This document shows, piece by piece, positions 33,949-45,786 of a stretch of DNA of 64,000 nt. Source of the stretch: Mesostigma viride (Eukaryota > Streptophyta > Mesostigmatophyceae > Mesostigmatales > Mesostigmataceae); the NCBI GenBank assembly GCA_009746045.1, contig RPFO01000905.1:17501-81500 (forward strand), in the 5' to 3' direction. Position 1 is the first letter of the stretch. Every line of letters begins with the position of its first letter. The notes beneath the pieces were generated by a model, which saw only the letters and a program-made list of their open reading frames with translations, did not search any database and had not been told where the DNA came from. Position numbers and translations under genes: made by a program.

Positions 33949-35727
33949 TGTCTCAGTGTCCAGAGGCCTCAATTGAGGCCTTTTGGCTCAATTGAGGCCT
34001 TTTTTACCAAGATCTCACAAAGTACGGTATTTTGGCGGGAAGGACCGGTCCTATGGGTCGTCCGGCCCCAGTGGCGCGAATCTGGTACATGTGCTGAGCG
34101 TCCTGACCCGTTGGGGTCGACAGGGGTCGACGGTTACTGAAAAATACGTGAGGTGGAAAAGTACCTATTTTGGCCACTTTCGTGCAACGGGACGAGGAAT
34201 TTTCACGAATGCACGACCATGGCGGCCTCGAGTAAAATGGACCGTATGGCCACGTTCGTGCATCATTTCGAGCAGTATGGAGCGCGTTGGGCAGATAAAT
34301 TATCCTTGAAGCTAGCCCGACCGCTAAATGTGTCAAAAGTCGATTTATAAATTCGTGGGGTCGTTATTTGTGTGCTGAATGCCAGGTTAGTGAAGTTCAG
34401 ATGGGGCGTAGATGGCGTTGATAGTGCGCCTGCCAGCAGGACGATGCTTCGATATGTTGGGAAGGAGACTAGCGGAACGGCGGGGGGGGATGTTGGGGCA
34501 GCCGTGACTAAAGGGGCGCTGGTTATATTTGAGCCTTTTGTCGTGAATCCATAGGTAGAGGAAGGGGTGTTTTTAGCTAGGAAAAACTGGGTTGCGGACA
34601 ATAAACGCGCGCGCGCCCCCAGATATGGGAGCGCAATTATGCGAACAGCGCTGGTGAGGCCGCTGCAGCCGCTTTCATACGTCAATGGACGACGCATGGA
34701 GCGTCTGTCCGGCCAGATTTGCGGGCTGCATCGCTTCCGGACAACTTGAAAACGCCGAGCTTGAACAGCTTTTCTGATGCAGCCACGTTCAGCGCCACCG
34801 CATATGCGTGCTTAGTGATCCCGGGTGTGACGGGTGTGAAAGGTAAGTGCGTCCTGGTGGTAGAAAGGGAATGGCATCGATTTGCTTGTGATATCGCCAG
34901 TTTTTAGCTGCCTATCGGCGCCTAGTGCCGAGGTGACGTAAGGCAGGCTATATTACTTCGTGCAGTGCTCTGCGGCTGGCCCCCACCGTGTAGACGTGTT
35001 TGCTTTCCATAAGAAGCATGGCAGTTCCTGCCATGCTGGCCATGTCTCAGGCAACCCTTGCAAAGCTTAAAATCAAGCTAGAGGTCTAGAAGACAGTGCA
35101 AATGGTGTCCAGTTATGCTTGTATATCTTGCCATGTGCTGTTCATCTGCTGCCGCGGCAGCAAACCCCTGTCAGAATATACCGTAACAACGTAGATATTG
35201 GGGCTATGTGAGTGAAGCTGAGCGCTTGGAAGGTCACACCTATCATTATAATGCATGATCCTTGTGCGTGTTTGTAATAGAGGCTTTGGATTCCTCATGG
35301 TTACGTGCAATACCCATGGCAGGCTGTTGCTGCCTGCAGTGCTGCGCGACAGCCCCGGCCGTGCAATTGTGTATGAGGCGTCCCTTGGGGAGCATGCCAT
35401 GTCATGCCATGCTTACCGTGTTGTGGGGAAACCTCGTAAGGTCTAAAAGACACCTAAGAGGCAGAGGGAACTGAGTACTAGCGCCTTTTTTCTGCTTGCA
35501 TCTATGGTCATGCTGTGTTTATGGTGCCACCGCAGCGACACCCTGTTTTGTTAAATCATAATTAAATAGGTATTGGGGCTATATGACTGATGTTAAGTGC
35601 TGGCAACCCCAAAACAATCATAATACTGCATGGCCTATGCTCATATTTGGAAAAAAGTTGTTTGGCTGCATGCAACACCCAATATAAAAAAGGCCTCAAT
35701 TGAGGCCTTTTCCTGGACATTGGGACA
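33949..35727. mobile_element. DNA element with TIRs containing an 18-bp palindrome, ACAA target duplication
   Basis: A 1779-bp insertion. Left end TGTCTCAGTGTCCAG then AGGCCTCAATTGAGGCCT (33964-33981). The right end, read inward, is TGTCCCAATGTCCAG, GAAA and the same 18-bp palindrome (35691-35708). Flanks are ACAA at 33945-33948 and 35728-35731. A second half-copy of the palindrome lies just inside the left end. The interior has only short open frames and no recognised transposase. It looks non-autonomous; the superfamily is not assigned. Confidence 0.75.
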
Positions 35728-36825
35728 ACAAACGGCACATATATTGAAAACTTTGCGCTCCAGGCATGGAATTTCAAAAGTACCAAAATTGGAGCAGTAG
35801 ATGTTGGGGACGCCCTGGAGCCACAAGTGGGTCAGAAGGTCCTAGCTTGGAAGGAACCTAGCCTTTATGGCAAACGTGGTAGCTGGAGTCCTGGGGTGGT
35901 TACCCAGGTTGATGAAGCTAGCCACGCATGCTTGGTCAGCATGGAGGACGAACCAAAGCATGTGCACCGGCTGAGTTGGTCATATGTCAAGCCTAACCTG
36001 ATGAATGAGGGCAGTCAGGCACAAGGTTCACAGGATCTGCAGGATTTTCAGGTCCCAAGTGACATCACTGACGCAACGACCACATCTGTTGCAGGGGAAT
36101 CTGTCAGCCCTGGCCAGGTTGCAGAGGTACTTGTTGAACAGGCTGCAAGGTCAACAGCTGGGGAGTCAACTGTCAAGCCCAAGGCTCTAACCAAGCCCAG
36201 GGGGACAAGTTTGGCTGCATTGATTGGGGCTCTGCAAAGGGCCAAGAAGCAGCCCAAGGTAGCCAAGCTCAGATGGCATGGCAATCTAGGGCTGGACACT
36301 GCCTTAGAGGTAGACACTAATTCTCAGGTTTCCATCATTGGGACCAGAGCTGCAGCAGGGTACAGCATGACTGAACCCAGCTATCAGTTTGTGTCTGACT
36401 TCAGTGGCGGGGTACACGTGAAGGTACTGGGTGAGGTATCTATTCCTATCCTTGGACAGGACACTGCTTTTTGTGTCTTGGAGGGCTATCAGGGACCTGC
36501 TCTTCTGGGGCAGAATTTCCTATGCCAGGATGGGGTAGTGATCACGTCCTCTCTCCTGACTAAGGAAGGGGCTGGTCAGGTCCCACTGATTAATTTCAGG
36601 ACCACTCACCTATCACGTGCAGTAACCAGGTCGGTTAAGCGTGTGCAAGTGTGCCAGGGGCAGGAGCCCTTGGTTGATGACCTCATATTGCCAGCTGCTA
36701 GTCATCCAAGCAGCTTGGGCATTGGTCCTCACTCACTTGCTGGACACAGCCCTATCAACTACCAAGGCCTGGTGAAGCTCATGTCCTCTCCCATTATGTG
36801 TCCCCAGGTCACACTGGGTCCGTGA
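35728..36825 (+). pseudogene. Copia-like relic: integrase C-terminus and retropepsin-like protease
   Basis: Open frame readable from the element boundary. It shows GQKVLAWKEPSLYGKRGSW and HRLSWSYVKPN, equivalent to the integrase C-terminal region of the inner element, then a linker. A retropepsin-like segment follows: LEVDTNSQVSIIG (Asp coded at 36313-36315), VSIPILGQDTAF and ALLGQNF. Further similarity to the inner element runs through CQGQEPLVDDLI and SPINYQGLVK. The sequence is clearly diverged from the inner element, so it is an independent copy of the same family. Upstream gag and integrase core are missing; the palindromic-end element abuts the truncated edge. Confidence 0.78.
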
Positions 36826-37061
36826 TTAAATCTGGGGAGGACTGGATCTCCAAGAAATGCGTGGAACCTGTCAATGACCTGCCTCCTGCACGACGTCTAC
36901 TCAAGCTCAAGTTTGTCATCAAGATGAAGGAGGTGGACGGGGTCAAGGTACCACATGTCAGGCCAGTGCTGAATGAGTTCAAGGGTACTGGTGAGTGCAC
37001 TGCTGAGGAGTTGTATACACCTGGCATGCTGCATGACACTTGGAGGCTGCTGCTGTTGTTA
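36798..37061 (+). pseudogene. Copia-like relic: N-terminal part of reverse transcriptase
   Basis: After a frame change near 36.81 kb the text continues as WISKKCVEPVNDLPPARRLL, KLKFVIKMKEVDG and ELYTPGMLHDTWRLLLLL. It aligns with KLRLKFVCKHKPQADG and ELYTPGIQQTSLKVLLAT of the inner element. The frame is then cut by a 1.8-kb insertion. Confidence 0.78.
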
Positions 37062-38846
37062 ATCATCCCACGGTCCTAAATTTAGGACTTTGTCCTAAAT
37101 CGTCCTAGTGGTCACTATAACCGAGGTACCGGGGGGGGGGGTCACTATATGGACCGTACCCCATGTGGACCTTACCCGGCATGATGTACCCGACCCGTCG
37201 GTGGTACCGGCACATGGTACCCGGATTCCGTACCCGGGTACCGGGTATAATGGCGGGAAAGTAGGTACCTCGACCAAAAATATAACCGATTTTGGAGCGA
37301 AAAAGTGGGTGCGGGAATGAAGTGAGGTGGATATGGCGACCTGACAATCGTGGCCGGCGTTTTCACGTGCGTTTATCATTTCGGGCGCCCAGTAGCAAAA
37401 ACGAAAGGTTGTTAGTTATGCTTAAAGGCTGTGAATATTTTCTGCGCAAGTTTTTATGTGTAGCGCTGTATCACAGCGGCACAACACAAATGGGTCGCAG
37501 ATCGCCTGCTCGCGGAGGGTCGATTTTGGCACAAACATGTTAGTGTATTAGCAATGGTGGTGCGAATCAAGCCAGGAAATTTTTGTGGACGATTTTTATT
37601 ATAGTCTGGAGTTTAGAAACGGAGTATTTGACATGGGAGCGCCTGGGCCGTGATATTCTTGCCCGATTTCCATTGTCGACCATGTTTTAGGGACGTTCAG
37701 GCTGGGCAGCGAGCGCACCTTATAGGTCTTCACTTTCGGTATTTCTTGGACCTAGAACGCAGCACAAGCGTGGTTTATATCATTGTCGAACCGGTTGGCC
37801 AGCTTTGGTGCGCTCAGCTCTCGGAAAGCTGACCTCGCTGCGGATTTCAGCGACTTTTTTGCAACCATCTGGAATGAGGCGACGTAAGTAGCAGGTAAGT
37901 GCCGGGTTGTCCTAGATCATGAGTGTAACTGGCAACGCTGTCGTGGTGTTTTGAGTCAGCCAGCTATGCCTAAAAAGAGGGGACGCTCTCTGTGCACATA
38001 ACTGTCACACATAGTTGGTTTACGTCATACAATTTTTTACGTCTCTATCTTCGTCGTCCGCTGCAGCTAAAACACACATGCGTAAGAGCAGTTTTACTCA
38101 TGTGAAAGTTATAAACCATGGTCCTATGGCCTGCAGTCGTTCAGGGTGTTCTCAGACAGTATATACAGTATGGTTTACGTGTTACATGCACCCTGAATTC
38201 GCTCACAAAGCGTTGCATGTTAGCACAACGTTGTTTTGTAACTTGATTTGGCTGCATTCATGTGTTAGTTGCAATGCAAATGCAATGTTTTTTCATCGCT
38301 GGGTGGTGGCCAGCATGTCCGTGATGTCAAAGAAGGTTTGGCATATGCTTAGAGAAAGTTTACCGCAAGGGGTGGGCCATGTTCAAGCCGGGCAACCTCA
38401 GCAACCATGCAACCCTATATTGCATTACCTGCACCATCTGTGACACCGTTAATCACACGTATATATAGAGGCAGCCACAGCAGGGTATGGCCTTGTTATA
38501 CGCTGCCCCGCCATCCCAAGGCCTCGTAGGGTCCCCTAGCGCTTGTAAGATGCTCAAGGGACCGTGTGGATAGCATGGTCATGCGTTGACAATAATTGGT
38601 CCTAATGGTCCTAAAACCCACATTTTGGCCAAATTCGCGCTTTGAGGTCTGGCAGGTGGCAGGGCCCATTCATGCACTAAATGTAATTATTTGACCCCAG
38701 GTTTTTGATAGAAACTAAAAAAGTGTGTTATCTGTCATGGGCACGAATGCATGCCAGGGTCAAATTTTAATGTTTGCATATAGATTTTTTAATTCCAATT
38801 GGTCCTAAATTTAGGACTTTTACTGGGAAGATGGACACTGTGTGTA
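37062..38846. mobile_element. Insertion with palindromic ends inside the copia relic
   Basis: About 1785 bp that interrupts the RT frame. Near each end is the perfect palindrome GTCCTAAATTTAGGAC (37073-37088 and 38802-38817). Outside it, reading inward, lie ATCATCCCAC at the left and ATCTTCCCAGTAAAA at the right. The layout matches the 33949-35727 element (short outer repeat, palindrome, a few extra bases at the right end, half-copy of the palindrome just inside). Exact boundaries are inferred from RT continuity, with a possible TA duplication, and may be off by about 20 bp. No transposase is seen. GGTACC-rich stretches occur near 37.1-37.3 kb. Confidence 0.62.
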
Positions 38847-40098
38847 TTTCTAGGCCTTCTCAACAAGGGCTTGGACTATGGCTCAGTGGTGGTAGACTTC
38901 AAGAGGGCATTTCTGGAGGGAGATGCAGAGGTGGCACAGGAAAAGTGGGAGGGCAAGACGCCTTTCTAGATGTCAGGGTGCCTGCTGTATGGAAAAGGGA
39001 TATTCACACTGAGTTCCTTAAAATCCTCAAGGGCCTGGAGGGCCTGAGGTCAAGTCCAATAATCTGGAGGGAGACTCTCAACCGTTTCCTGAAAGAGCAT
39101 TGCAACTTGAAGGTTTCTCCTGTAGACCCCTGTCTGTTTCTGGGGCAATGGGAAGGCCTACCAGTGTGTGTATGCTTCGCTGCACGGGGACGACCTGCAC
39201 CTGCTGGCTCCCACGTCGTGGCTTAAGGAGCTGATCTCCATCATTAAGTCCAAGTTTCCTCTGGGTAGGGAGCAATGGCAGCTGGAGAATGAGCCTCTGC
39301 TGTTTGTGGGCATGGAGGCCACACTGGTGAAGAAGGGGGGGGAGTGGCGTATGCGGCTGGTGGGGGGCAATGATAATCAAGAGACCCTCATTAGCAAGCT
39401 TCCTCCAGTCATCACACAGGCACTGTGTCCCATGGTGAGGGGCATGGTTGCTTGGGTGGCAGGCATTTCCAGGCCAGACCTTATGGTCATAGCCAGGTTG
39501 CCTGATGACATGCTGATGGAGCTAGGGTCTGCCAAGGTGGCTGATCAGGTCAGGGCTTCATCTGGCATTCTGTTGTCTGCAGTGGATTTATCACAACCCA
39601 TTTGCATGGAGCTGTATGTGGATAGCTCAATGGACAGCAGGCAGGTCTCCAAGGTCAGGGGCAGGGCTGCATGCAGGGCTCTTTGTGCTCAGACAGGAAG
39701 GCCTGGGGAGTTTGGTGAGCTGGTTTAGTCGCCTGCACAAACGGGTGGCTGTCAGCAGTGATGTGGCAGAATGCAGGGCTATTTGTGAAGGCATTCACAC
39801 AAGCCTTTATCTGAAGGAGTTGCTTCATCAGATGACTTCTAACACTCCTTGGCCACTTCAGGTTACCACTCTTCTCAAAACAGACTCCATGGGGATGGTG
39901 CAGTTTGTGCACAGGCAGATGGCCAGAAGTAGGGACTTGGATTATCTCCTTCTTAAGGAATTGTCCTCCTTGGCCAATATTGAGCATATCCCTGGGGTTG
40001 ACAATCCTGCTGATGCTTTGACCAAGCTAGTGCAGAAGGCAGCAATGCAATACAAGGTCCTTCAGTCTCTGATGGACCCATCTCAGCAAGCTGTCTAA
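38847..40098 (+). pseudogene. Copia-like relic: RT palm and RNase H
   Basis: Resumes with FLGLLNKGLDYG and VVVDFKRAFLEGD (motif A Asp at about 38893), then LEGLRSSPIIWR as motif B and VSPVDPCLFLG. A frame change near 39.15 kb leads to YASLHGDDLHLLAP, again HGDD rather than YVDD. The RNase H region shows YVDSSMDSR, then after another change near 39.71 kb VSWFSRLHKR, AECRAICEG, LLKTDSMG and DNPADALTK, ending LMDPSQQAV. The similarity to 19.97-21.5 kb is strong along the whole length. At least three indels make it inactive. Confidence 0.85.
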
Positions 40099-41700
40099 GC
40101 TGGTGCCTGGTTATAGGGCATTGGAAAGCAGGTTGTGTGGTAGTGTCAGCATTGTGACTGGCACAATACCTGTATTTTAGTCTGTACTAAGGCTCATGGA
40201 CCATGGTACACTCACTCTGATTTTATTCAGGATACAGCCAGGTTTTGGCTGGGGTTCATGCTGTTGACTACACAAGGTTGACAGGTCCATTACAGACCAT
40301 GTATTCTATTTTAAAAGAAATGTATATTTGTACATACTTCTCACAATGGTCTGGGAACCTTCATACTGGGGTTTATAGGGCGGGGTTCGATTCCCTGGTA
40401 TTATGTTTCTACAAGCTGGCCTGTTCAGGTGTTTGCCTGTTCAGACTTCCCTAGTTCCCCAGGGCAGTCCTGATTTAATTGTTGCCTATGTGTTTCATTT
40501 TGTCATTTGTTTGCTGTGGCAGTTTACCATCTGGCAAGTAGACGGGCGCCGTAAGACGGGCGCCAATAGACCCCTGTTGAGAGAATGACAGGCAAACTAT
40601 TGTAATATGCCTTACTTTGTCAAGTGGTATTTTAATTATCATGGATTTATTGTACTTATATTGAATATGTGCTGGGTTTTATGGGATTAGTATCTGGGAT
40701 TAATGTAACTCACCGCCAGAAGGTCATTGTACCGGAGGCTCTACCGAGGTGATGGGATTAATGCCTGGAGAAGACCTCATAGAATTAACCTGTATGTATT
40801 TAATTTTGTGTGTTCCTAATATCTGGTGGTACTCTGTAATGCCACTTCCATAGGTTTTTATCCATTTCTCATGGAATGGTTTTCCCTGTGGCAGATCTGT
40901 TTCTTTTCCAGTTCCTTAAAAGAAAAGGCTGGGGGAATGGCAATGGCCATTAAAGACATCTGTTCAAGCTTCAAGCTGGAGTGAAGGACATTTCAAGCTA
41001 CTTCAAGGGTCCCTGGCAGGGGATGTGGTCCCTAAAGAAAAGAAGGGATTGGAGTTAACGTAAAGGATTTACGTTAGATGGATAGAGATTGTTACGCTCT
41101 TTCCAACGGCACCTTGAACGCCTCATTTGGTTAAGGAACGTAAAAGTTATGACGTTTCCTAGGCGGTGCCGACAGTACCCGGCGCGCCACTGTGGGCGCG
41201 TACGGACACAGGATGTACAAGTGTCACTTTGATAGTCCGCAGGACGTTGACAGGACTTGTACAGGACTTGATGGTCAATTGATAGGTAGGCGCGCTGTAG
41301 CGCGCCAGGACCTATGAGACAATTGATGCTGAGCAGTGTACGGATAGGTCCACAGGACTAGCCGTATGGACAATTGATAGATCTGCGCGCCAAAGGCGTG
41401 CCAGAGTCTGTGTAATCAATTGATTGATAGTTCAGCTGTGACAGTGCAGCTGAATACTTGGACGCGTCCCTAGCAACCTATATGTGTGACTTGGTAGCAC
41501 CGGGACGCCAGTTCTTGCGTGCACGTTCTCTTGGCACTGCGACCCTGTCGTCTGTGCTACGTGCAGTCTTGGAAGTGACGTGACTTACGTCTGTGTTCCT
41601 TACTTTAATAAAGGCAACATTCCTGCAAGAACCATGGCGGAATTCAGGGCAACTCTCTCTCAACTCTATATGGACAAAAGCAGCACCATTCACCAGCTTT
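40099..41700 (+). other. Downstream region of the copia relic, possible 3' LTR remnant
   Basis: AAAAGAAAAGGCTGGGGGAA near 40920 is a polypurine-tract candidate, and TGGCAATGG follows at once. From 41.17 to 41.63 kb the sequence is rich in short inverted repeats (GGCGCGCTGTAGCGCGCC, CAATTGATTGATAG) and ends with TTTAATAAAGGCAAC before an ATG. This could be an LTR and the next element's leader, but the second LTR is absent so ends cannot be fixed. No gene is recognised. Confidence 0.35.
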
Positions 41701-41916
41701 AGGGGGCACGGGGAGAAGTCATGAGTGTGTGCCAGCGGGGGGGTATGGCTTGTACTAGCGCGGCCCAGGCAGCATAGGTAGGCATGTTGGGGATCCAGGC
41801 AGCCAATTCGTTGTATGTTAAGAGGCGGTAGCAGTCATCGTGGAGAATATACAGGTGGAGAATAGTGGTTACAGGGTTGGGGGATGTTATGAAGCCTTCA
41901 TAGGGGTTAGGGCCAC

Positions 41917-42670
41917 TTAAGCATCCAAAGGGGCGATTAAGGGGGTTGAGGTATATATCATTAAAGAATAGGGGTTGGCGTGCAACTTCCTCACGTATAG
42001 TGTGGGGAATAGTAGGCGGTCGGGTTTAAGTGCCATAAAGCCTTGCCATATACGAGCCCAGTACCAAGGAAGACCTCTGGTGAGTTTGGGGGAGGGGAGG
42101 CGAGCAGTAAGCAGTGCGGCTCCAGTGTGCATGCCAGGACATACCATTGGAGTGATGAGTAAGACGTGAGAGGGTTCCACGTGCCAGAAGACATCCAGGG
42201 TGTGTGTTGACACCAATGTGGGCAGAAATAACTTGTTTGGCATACACAGACCATAAACGCCATTGCATATTGTGTAAGCCTAGTCCTCCAAGAGGCCACG
42301 GCATAAAAGACATTGACTCTCTGATCCATCCATGTACCTGGCGGCTGAGATCGCTCGATTTTTTCCAAACAAAGTTATGCCCCAGTCGTTGAATAAGCGA
42401 CACGGTGTGTTCATCCGGTGGGTGGGCCTGACCGAAGTTCAGCAGCTTGGAGAATAGCAGCTGGTTCGTAACGAGGACCTTGCCCCGGAGGCTGAGGCGG
42501 TGTAAGCCAGCCCAGCGGTTGGCCACCTGTTGTACACCAGTAAGTTTGCCCAGTTGTTGTGATTCGTCGTATAAAAAGGTTTTGACTTCCAATAACCTCC
42601 CTTCGGCTGTCCGACCGATAGGGCAGTTATGCAAAAGGTGGTATCGTAGTTTTAATTGGGGTATTCCCAA
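41917..42670 (-). pseudogene. L1-type LINE fragment: post-RT region of ORF2
   Basis: A 214-codon minus-strand frame (42026-42670) starting near LKLRYHLLHNCPIG. It contains NRWAGLHRLSLRGKVLVTNQ, FVWKKSS and MPWPLGGLGLHNMQWRLW, then a second frame overlaps down to 41917. This is the segment after the RT domain typical of L1-like ORF2 and related RT pseudogenes (W...LSxxGR...LI...vL, ...GGLG...). The RT palm itself is missing, and no poly-A or microsatellite tail is evident. It is a truncated, inactive copy. Confidence 0.78.
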
Positions 42671-42699
42671 GACCGCCCCTCAACAATTATCATGGAATT

Positions 42700-43058
42700 A
42701 TCGTTTTATTGGTTGATAGTAGTCCCGGACTTCAAATAATTAATATATTTTCGATTGCTTGTTTTAAGCCAAGCAAGTGGTCCAGACCCCAAACAATTAA
42801 ATATTTCTATTGTTTGTTTGTTTGGCATACAGTACAGTCAGTGAGGGTTTAACTTCAGGTCGCCGCCACAACCTGAACTTAATGCTGTCAGCTCAGCTTG
42901 TTAGTGCCAACTACATACAAATTCCCGCCGCAGATTATTAAATTAAATTTTCATTGTTTGCTTATCACGTCCAAACTAGCTAGTCCCAGTGCCCCCCCCC
43001 AAAATAATTATTTTTTTCATTAGTTGTTTTAGCGTACCTAGGTGGTCGACCGCTGGAA
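42700..43058. other. AT-rich spacer, no gene seen
   Basis: Between the LINE fragment and the microsatellite. Two loosely similar AT-rich segments (around AAATAATTAATATATTTTCG and AAAATAATTATTTTTTTC) suggest an old duplication. Confidence 0.4.
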
Positions 43059-43059
43059 T

Positions 43060-43474
<415 letters not shown>

Positions 43475-43579
43475 TTCACGGTGCCAGGCTGCTGTCTGCT
43501 TAGCTTGGCCATTACTTCCTCACGTGGCGCGGGCCAGCCCAAGCCAAACGCTATACGTACAATCACGCTATACAATCAT

Positions 43580-43679
43580 TAATTAATTAATTAATTAATT
43601 AATTAATTAATTAATTAATTAATTAATTAATTAATTAGACTGGTGCTCCCGTTGGGGAGTCACGGAGCATTAACCCCAA
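43580..43679 (-). mobile_element. Extremely 5'-truncated LINE 3' end: stem-loop plus (TAAT)n tail
   Basis: A 100-bp insert flanked by an 11-bp duplication TATACAATCAT (43569-43579 and 43680-43690). It consists of about 53 bp of (TTAA)n followed by 45 bp (43633-43677) matching, in reverse complement with one mismatch, the 3' end at 48984-49028. The conserved part contains CTCCC-CAAC-GGGAG, a stem-loop. The duplication, tail and truncation all fit target-primed reverse transcription on the minus strand. Confidence 0.82.
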
Positions 43680-43705
43680 TATACAATCATGGCATGGCTA
43701 ACGTG

Positions 43706-45774
43706 TGCTACAGATACTCCCAACAGATGCCTATGTGCTGGCACGAGCCACGAGCCACGAGGTAGCCATGGCTGACGGCGGAGCTCATAACTTTCACGTT
43801 TGAGCACCGAATTTAGCCGTGAATATCACAATCGACGCGTCTTTTTACGACGCACATGCTGATATAATTTTCCGAAGCTATTACGCAATATACGATGAGC
43901 AAACGCCTCTCGACGCAACGCAGCCTGGCGGCTGCGCTCAGCAATGAAAATACGTCTGCAGCTCCGGCTGCAGCTTCGCTCACCGGCCCAGAAGGCAACG
44001 GCGCCACTAGCCATGCAAGCTCTACTAGTGGTCGTCCAGCCCCCTGCTGCGCCCGCTTCGCCAGCAGCGTCGCCTGAACCCAAGCGCAGTCGCTCTGCCG
44101 AGCCGAGTTGGGTAGAGCTCGACTTTGTCGCCGAAGCCAGCCAGCCCGGCTTCCTTGACGCGCTTACCGAGGAACGCATCCTGGTCTGCGTGTTTTATGG
44201 AACGCACGCCTCGCTTCTTGCACTGTGCAAGCAGCTCTTCATCCAAGGTCGCCTCTTTGACCCTCGCCGGAATCGTTCCCCCTCTTTCGACCCCTTCCCC
44301 AGCCTCCACCGCCCCCACCTCCAGCAATTCGCTCTCTTTTCCCTCCTTGGACGCTCCATCGGGGAGCTTTGGCCCCCCAAGCCCCTCACCACCACCTTAA
44401 CCGAATCGTCCATCCGCTCACTCCTTAAACGGAGTGGAGGCCGCCCTCGAGCAGCACGTGGCCCCCATTGCTGCAGATGTGGCGGCCATAGGCGGCACGC
44501 TGACTGCCGTCGAGCTTCCCCTCCTCTCCGCCGCCACCTCCACCATCTCCACCGCCACCTCCACCCTCCTCGCCTCCTCCACCGCCACCACCTCCACCTC
44601 CGACGCCATCACCGCCCAGCTCCGTGACATCGACCAGCGTCTTAAGGACAATGCCATCGCTATCGAGGTTCTGCAGAACACCGCAGGCCTCACCGCCCAG
44701 GCGGTGAAGGACATTACCGCCAAGCCAGCCCCGGCTGGCCTGGCCGGCGATGCTCCTCCCATCACCACCTGGGCAGACATGCTGAAGCAACATACCACCT
44801 CCACCACCTCCGCCGTCGCAGCCCAGCTCCAACGGCAGACGCTTGACCTCTGCGAGGAGGCCGAGCTCGCCAAGCGCAGCCTCAACGTCATTGTCAAGAA
44901 CTTCACCATGGAGGAAGGTGAGAATTCCGAGAAGCTTACGCGTGCGTTTGAGAGAGAAATCCTTGGTCGCATGGGCCTTAACGGTGAGATCGAGCTGGCC
45001 GCCCACCGCCTTCCCCGCGCGCGGGGTAAGGCAGGGCCGCCCCCGCTCCTTCTCACCTTTAAGACCCCGGCGGACAAGATTTCTTTTCTCAGACGCCGCA
45101 AGCGGCTCGAGAAGACTCTCTTCACCCTTGATGACGACTTGACCCTGGCGCAGCAACAACGGCGACGGGAGCTATGGCCGACCTACCTCCAGCTCCGGCA
45201 GACCAAGGCGGGGCAGCCGGTGTACTGGAAGGGGGCGGCCATCTACGTCGGCCACAAGCCCTGGCAGGCGACCCCCGCGGCCCCAACGACTGACTCCAGA
45301 CGCCCCAGCTTAGGGGAATACAGCAGTAGTGTAGAATAGATAGACCGTGGCCATGTACTACATGTACGCCTCCGTCCTAGAGGCACTATCCCAGCTAAGC
45401 CACGCCCGCGCTTTATTTAATCATGTACATATGTGCCTATGATGAGCCACCCTCCAGATGATGCCTAGCTTTATTTAGTTATGTTGTGCCCATGCAGGGA
45501 GTCACTCCCTGCTGAGAAGCCATGCCCTAGCTTTTTGTATAGCTAAGTATGCTGATCTAGCCCCCCATGACAGGCTCCCCCTTCGCTGGGCATAGCTTGA
45601 AGATCATGGGGATGCAAGTGCCCTGGTGCACCTAGAGCAAGGGTCCTTAACATGATTCCCACCCTTGCAGGAAGTAGCTTAGAATGTATGACAGGCCATA
45701 TGCCCCTTCTCTGGGCTATGTGCTACATATACTCCCAACGGAGTCGGTTATGTTCCTAATTAATTAATTAATTA
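43706..45774 (+). mobile_element. ORF1-only LINE-derived element with (TAAT)n tail and 12-bp target duplication
   Basis: Flanked by ATGGCTAACGTG at 43694-43705 and 45775-45786. It begins TGCTACAGATACTCCCAAC, carries an ORF1-like gene (about 43895-45339) and a 420-bp 3' UTR. It ends with ACTCCCAACGGAGT, a short spacer and (TAAT)n. No endonuclease or RT lies between the duplications. A 19-bp near-repeat of the element's first bases occurs at 45721-45739, close to its 3' end. This is a half-LINE comparable in organisation to HAL1 of mammals, dependent on the ORF2 of a partner. Confidence 0.78.
43895..45339 (+). CDS. LINE ORF1 protein-like (coiled coil, RRM-like and C-terminal domain)
   Basis: An ATG at 43895 begins MSKRLSTQRSLAAALSNENT, but that frame stops at 44077, so the N-terminal third is frameshifted. 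From about 44434 a continuous frame runs to 45339. It has an Ala/Thr/Ser-rich helical region, then RSLNVIVKNFTMEE, a FEREILGRMGLNGEIELAAH / RLPRARGK stretch, LLLTFKTPADK and ISFLRRRKRLEKTL, DDDLTLAQQQRRREL and GAAIYVG. This series matches the RRM plus C-terminal domain of L1-type ORF1 RNA chaperones (HRLGR...RPIIVKF...DK...LxxRKxL...Q..R..L). It would bind element RNA. Confident in family, not in an intact N-terminus. Confidence 0.72.
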
Positions 45775-45786
45775 ATGGCTAACGTG

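Noticed and set aside
40250-40590. Small plus-strand frames after the copia relic
   Set aside because: No family resemblance; they lie in the presumed 3' non-coding part of the relic.
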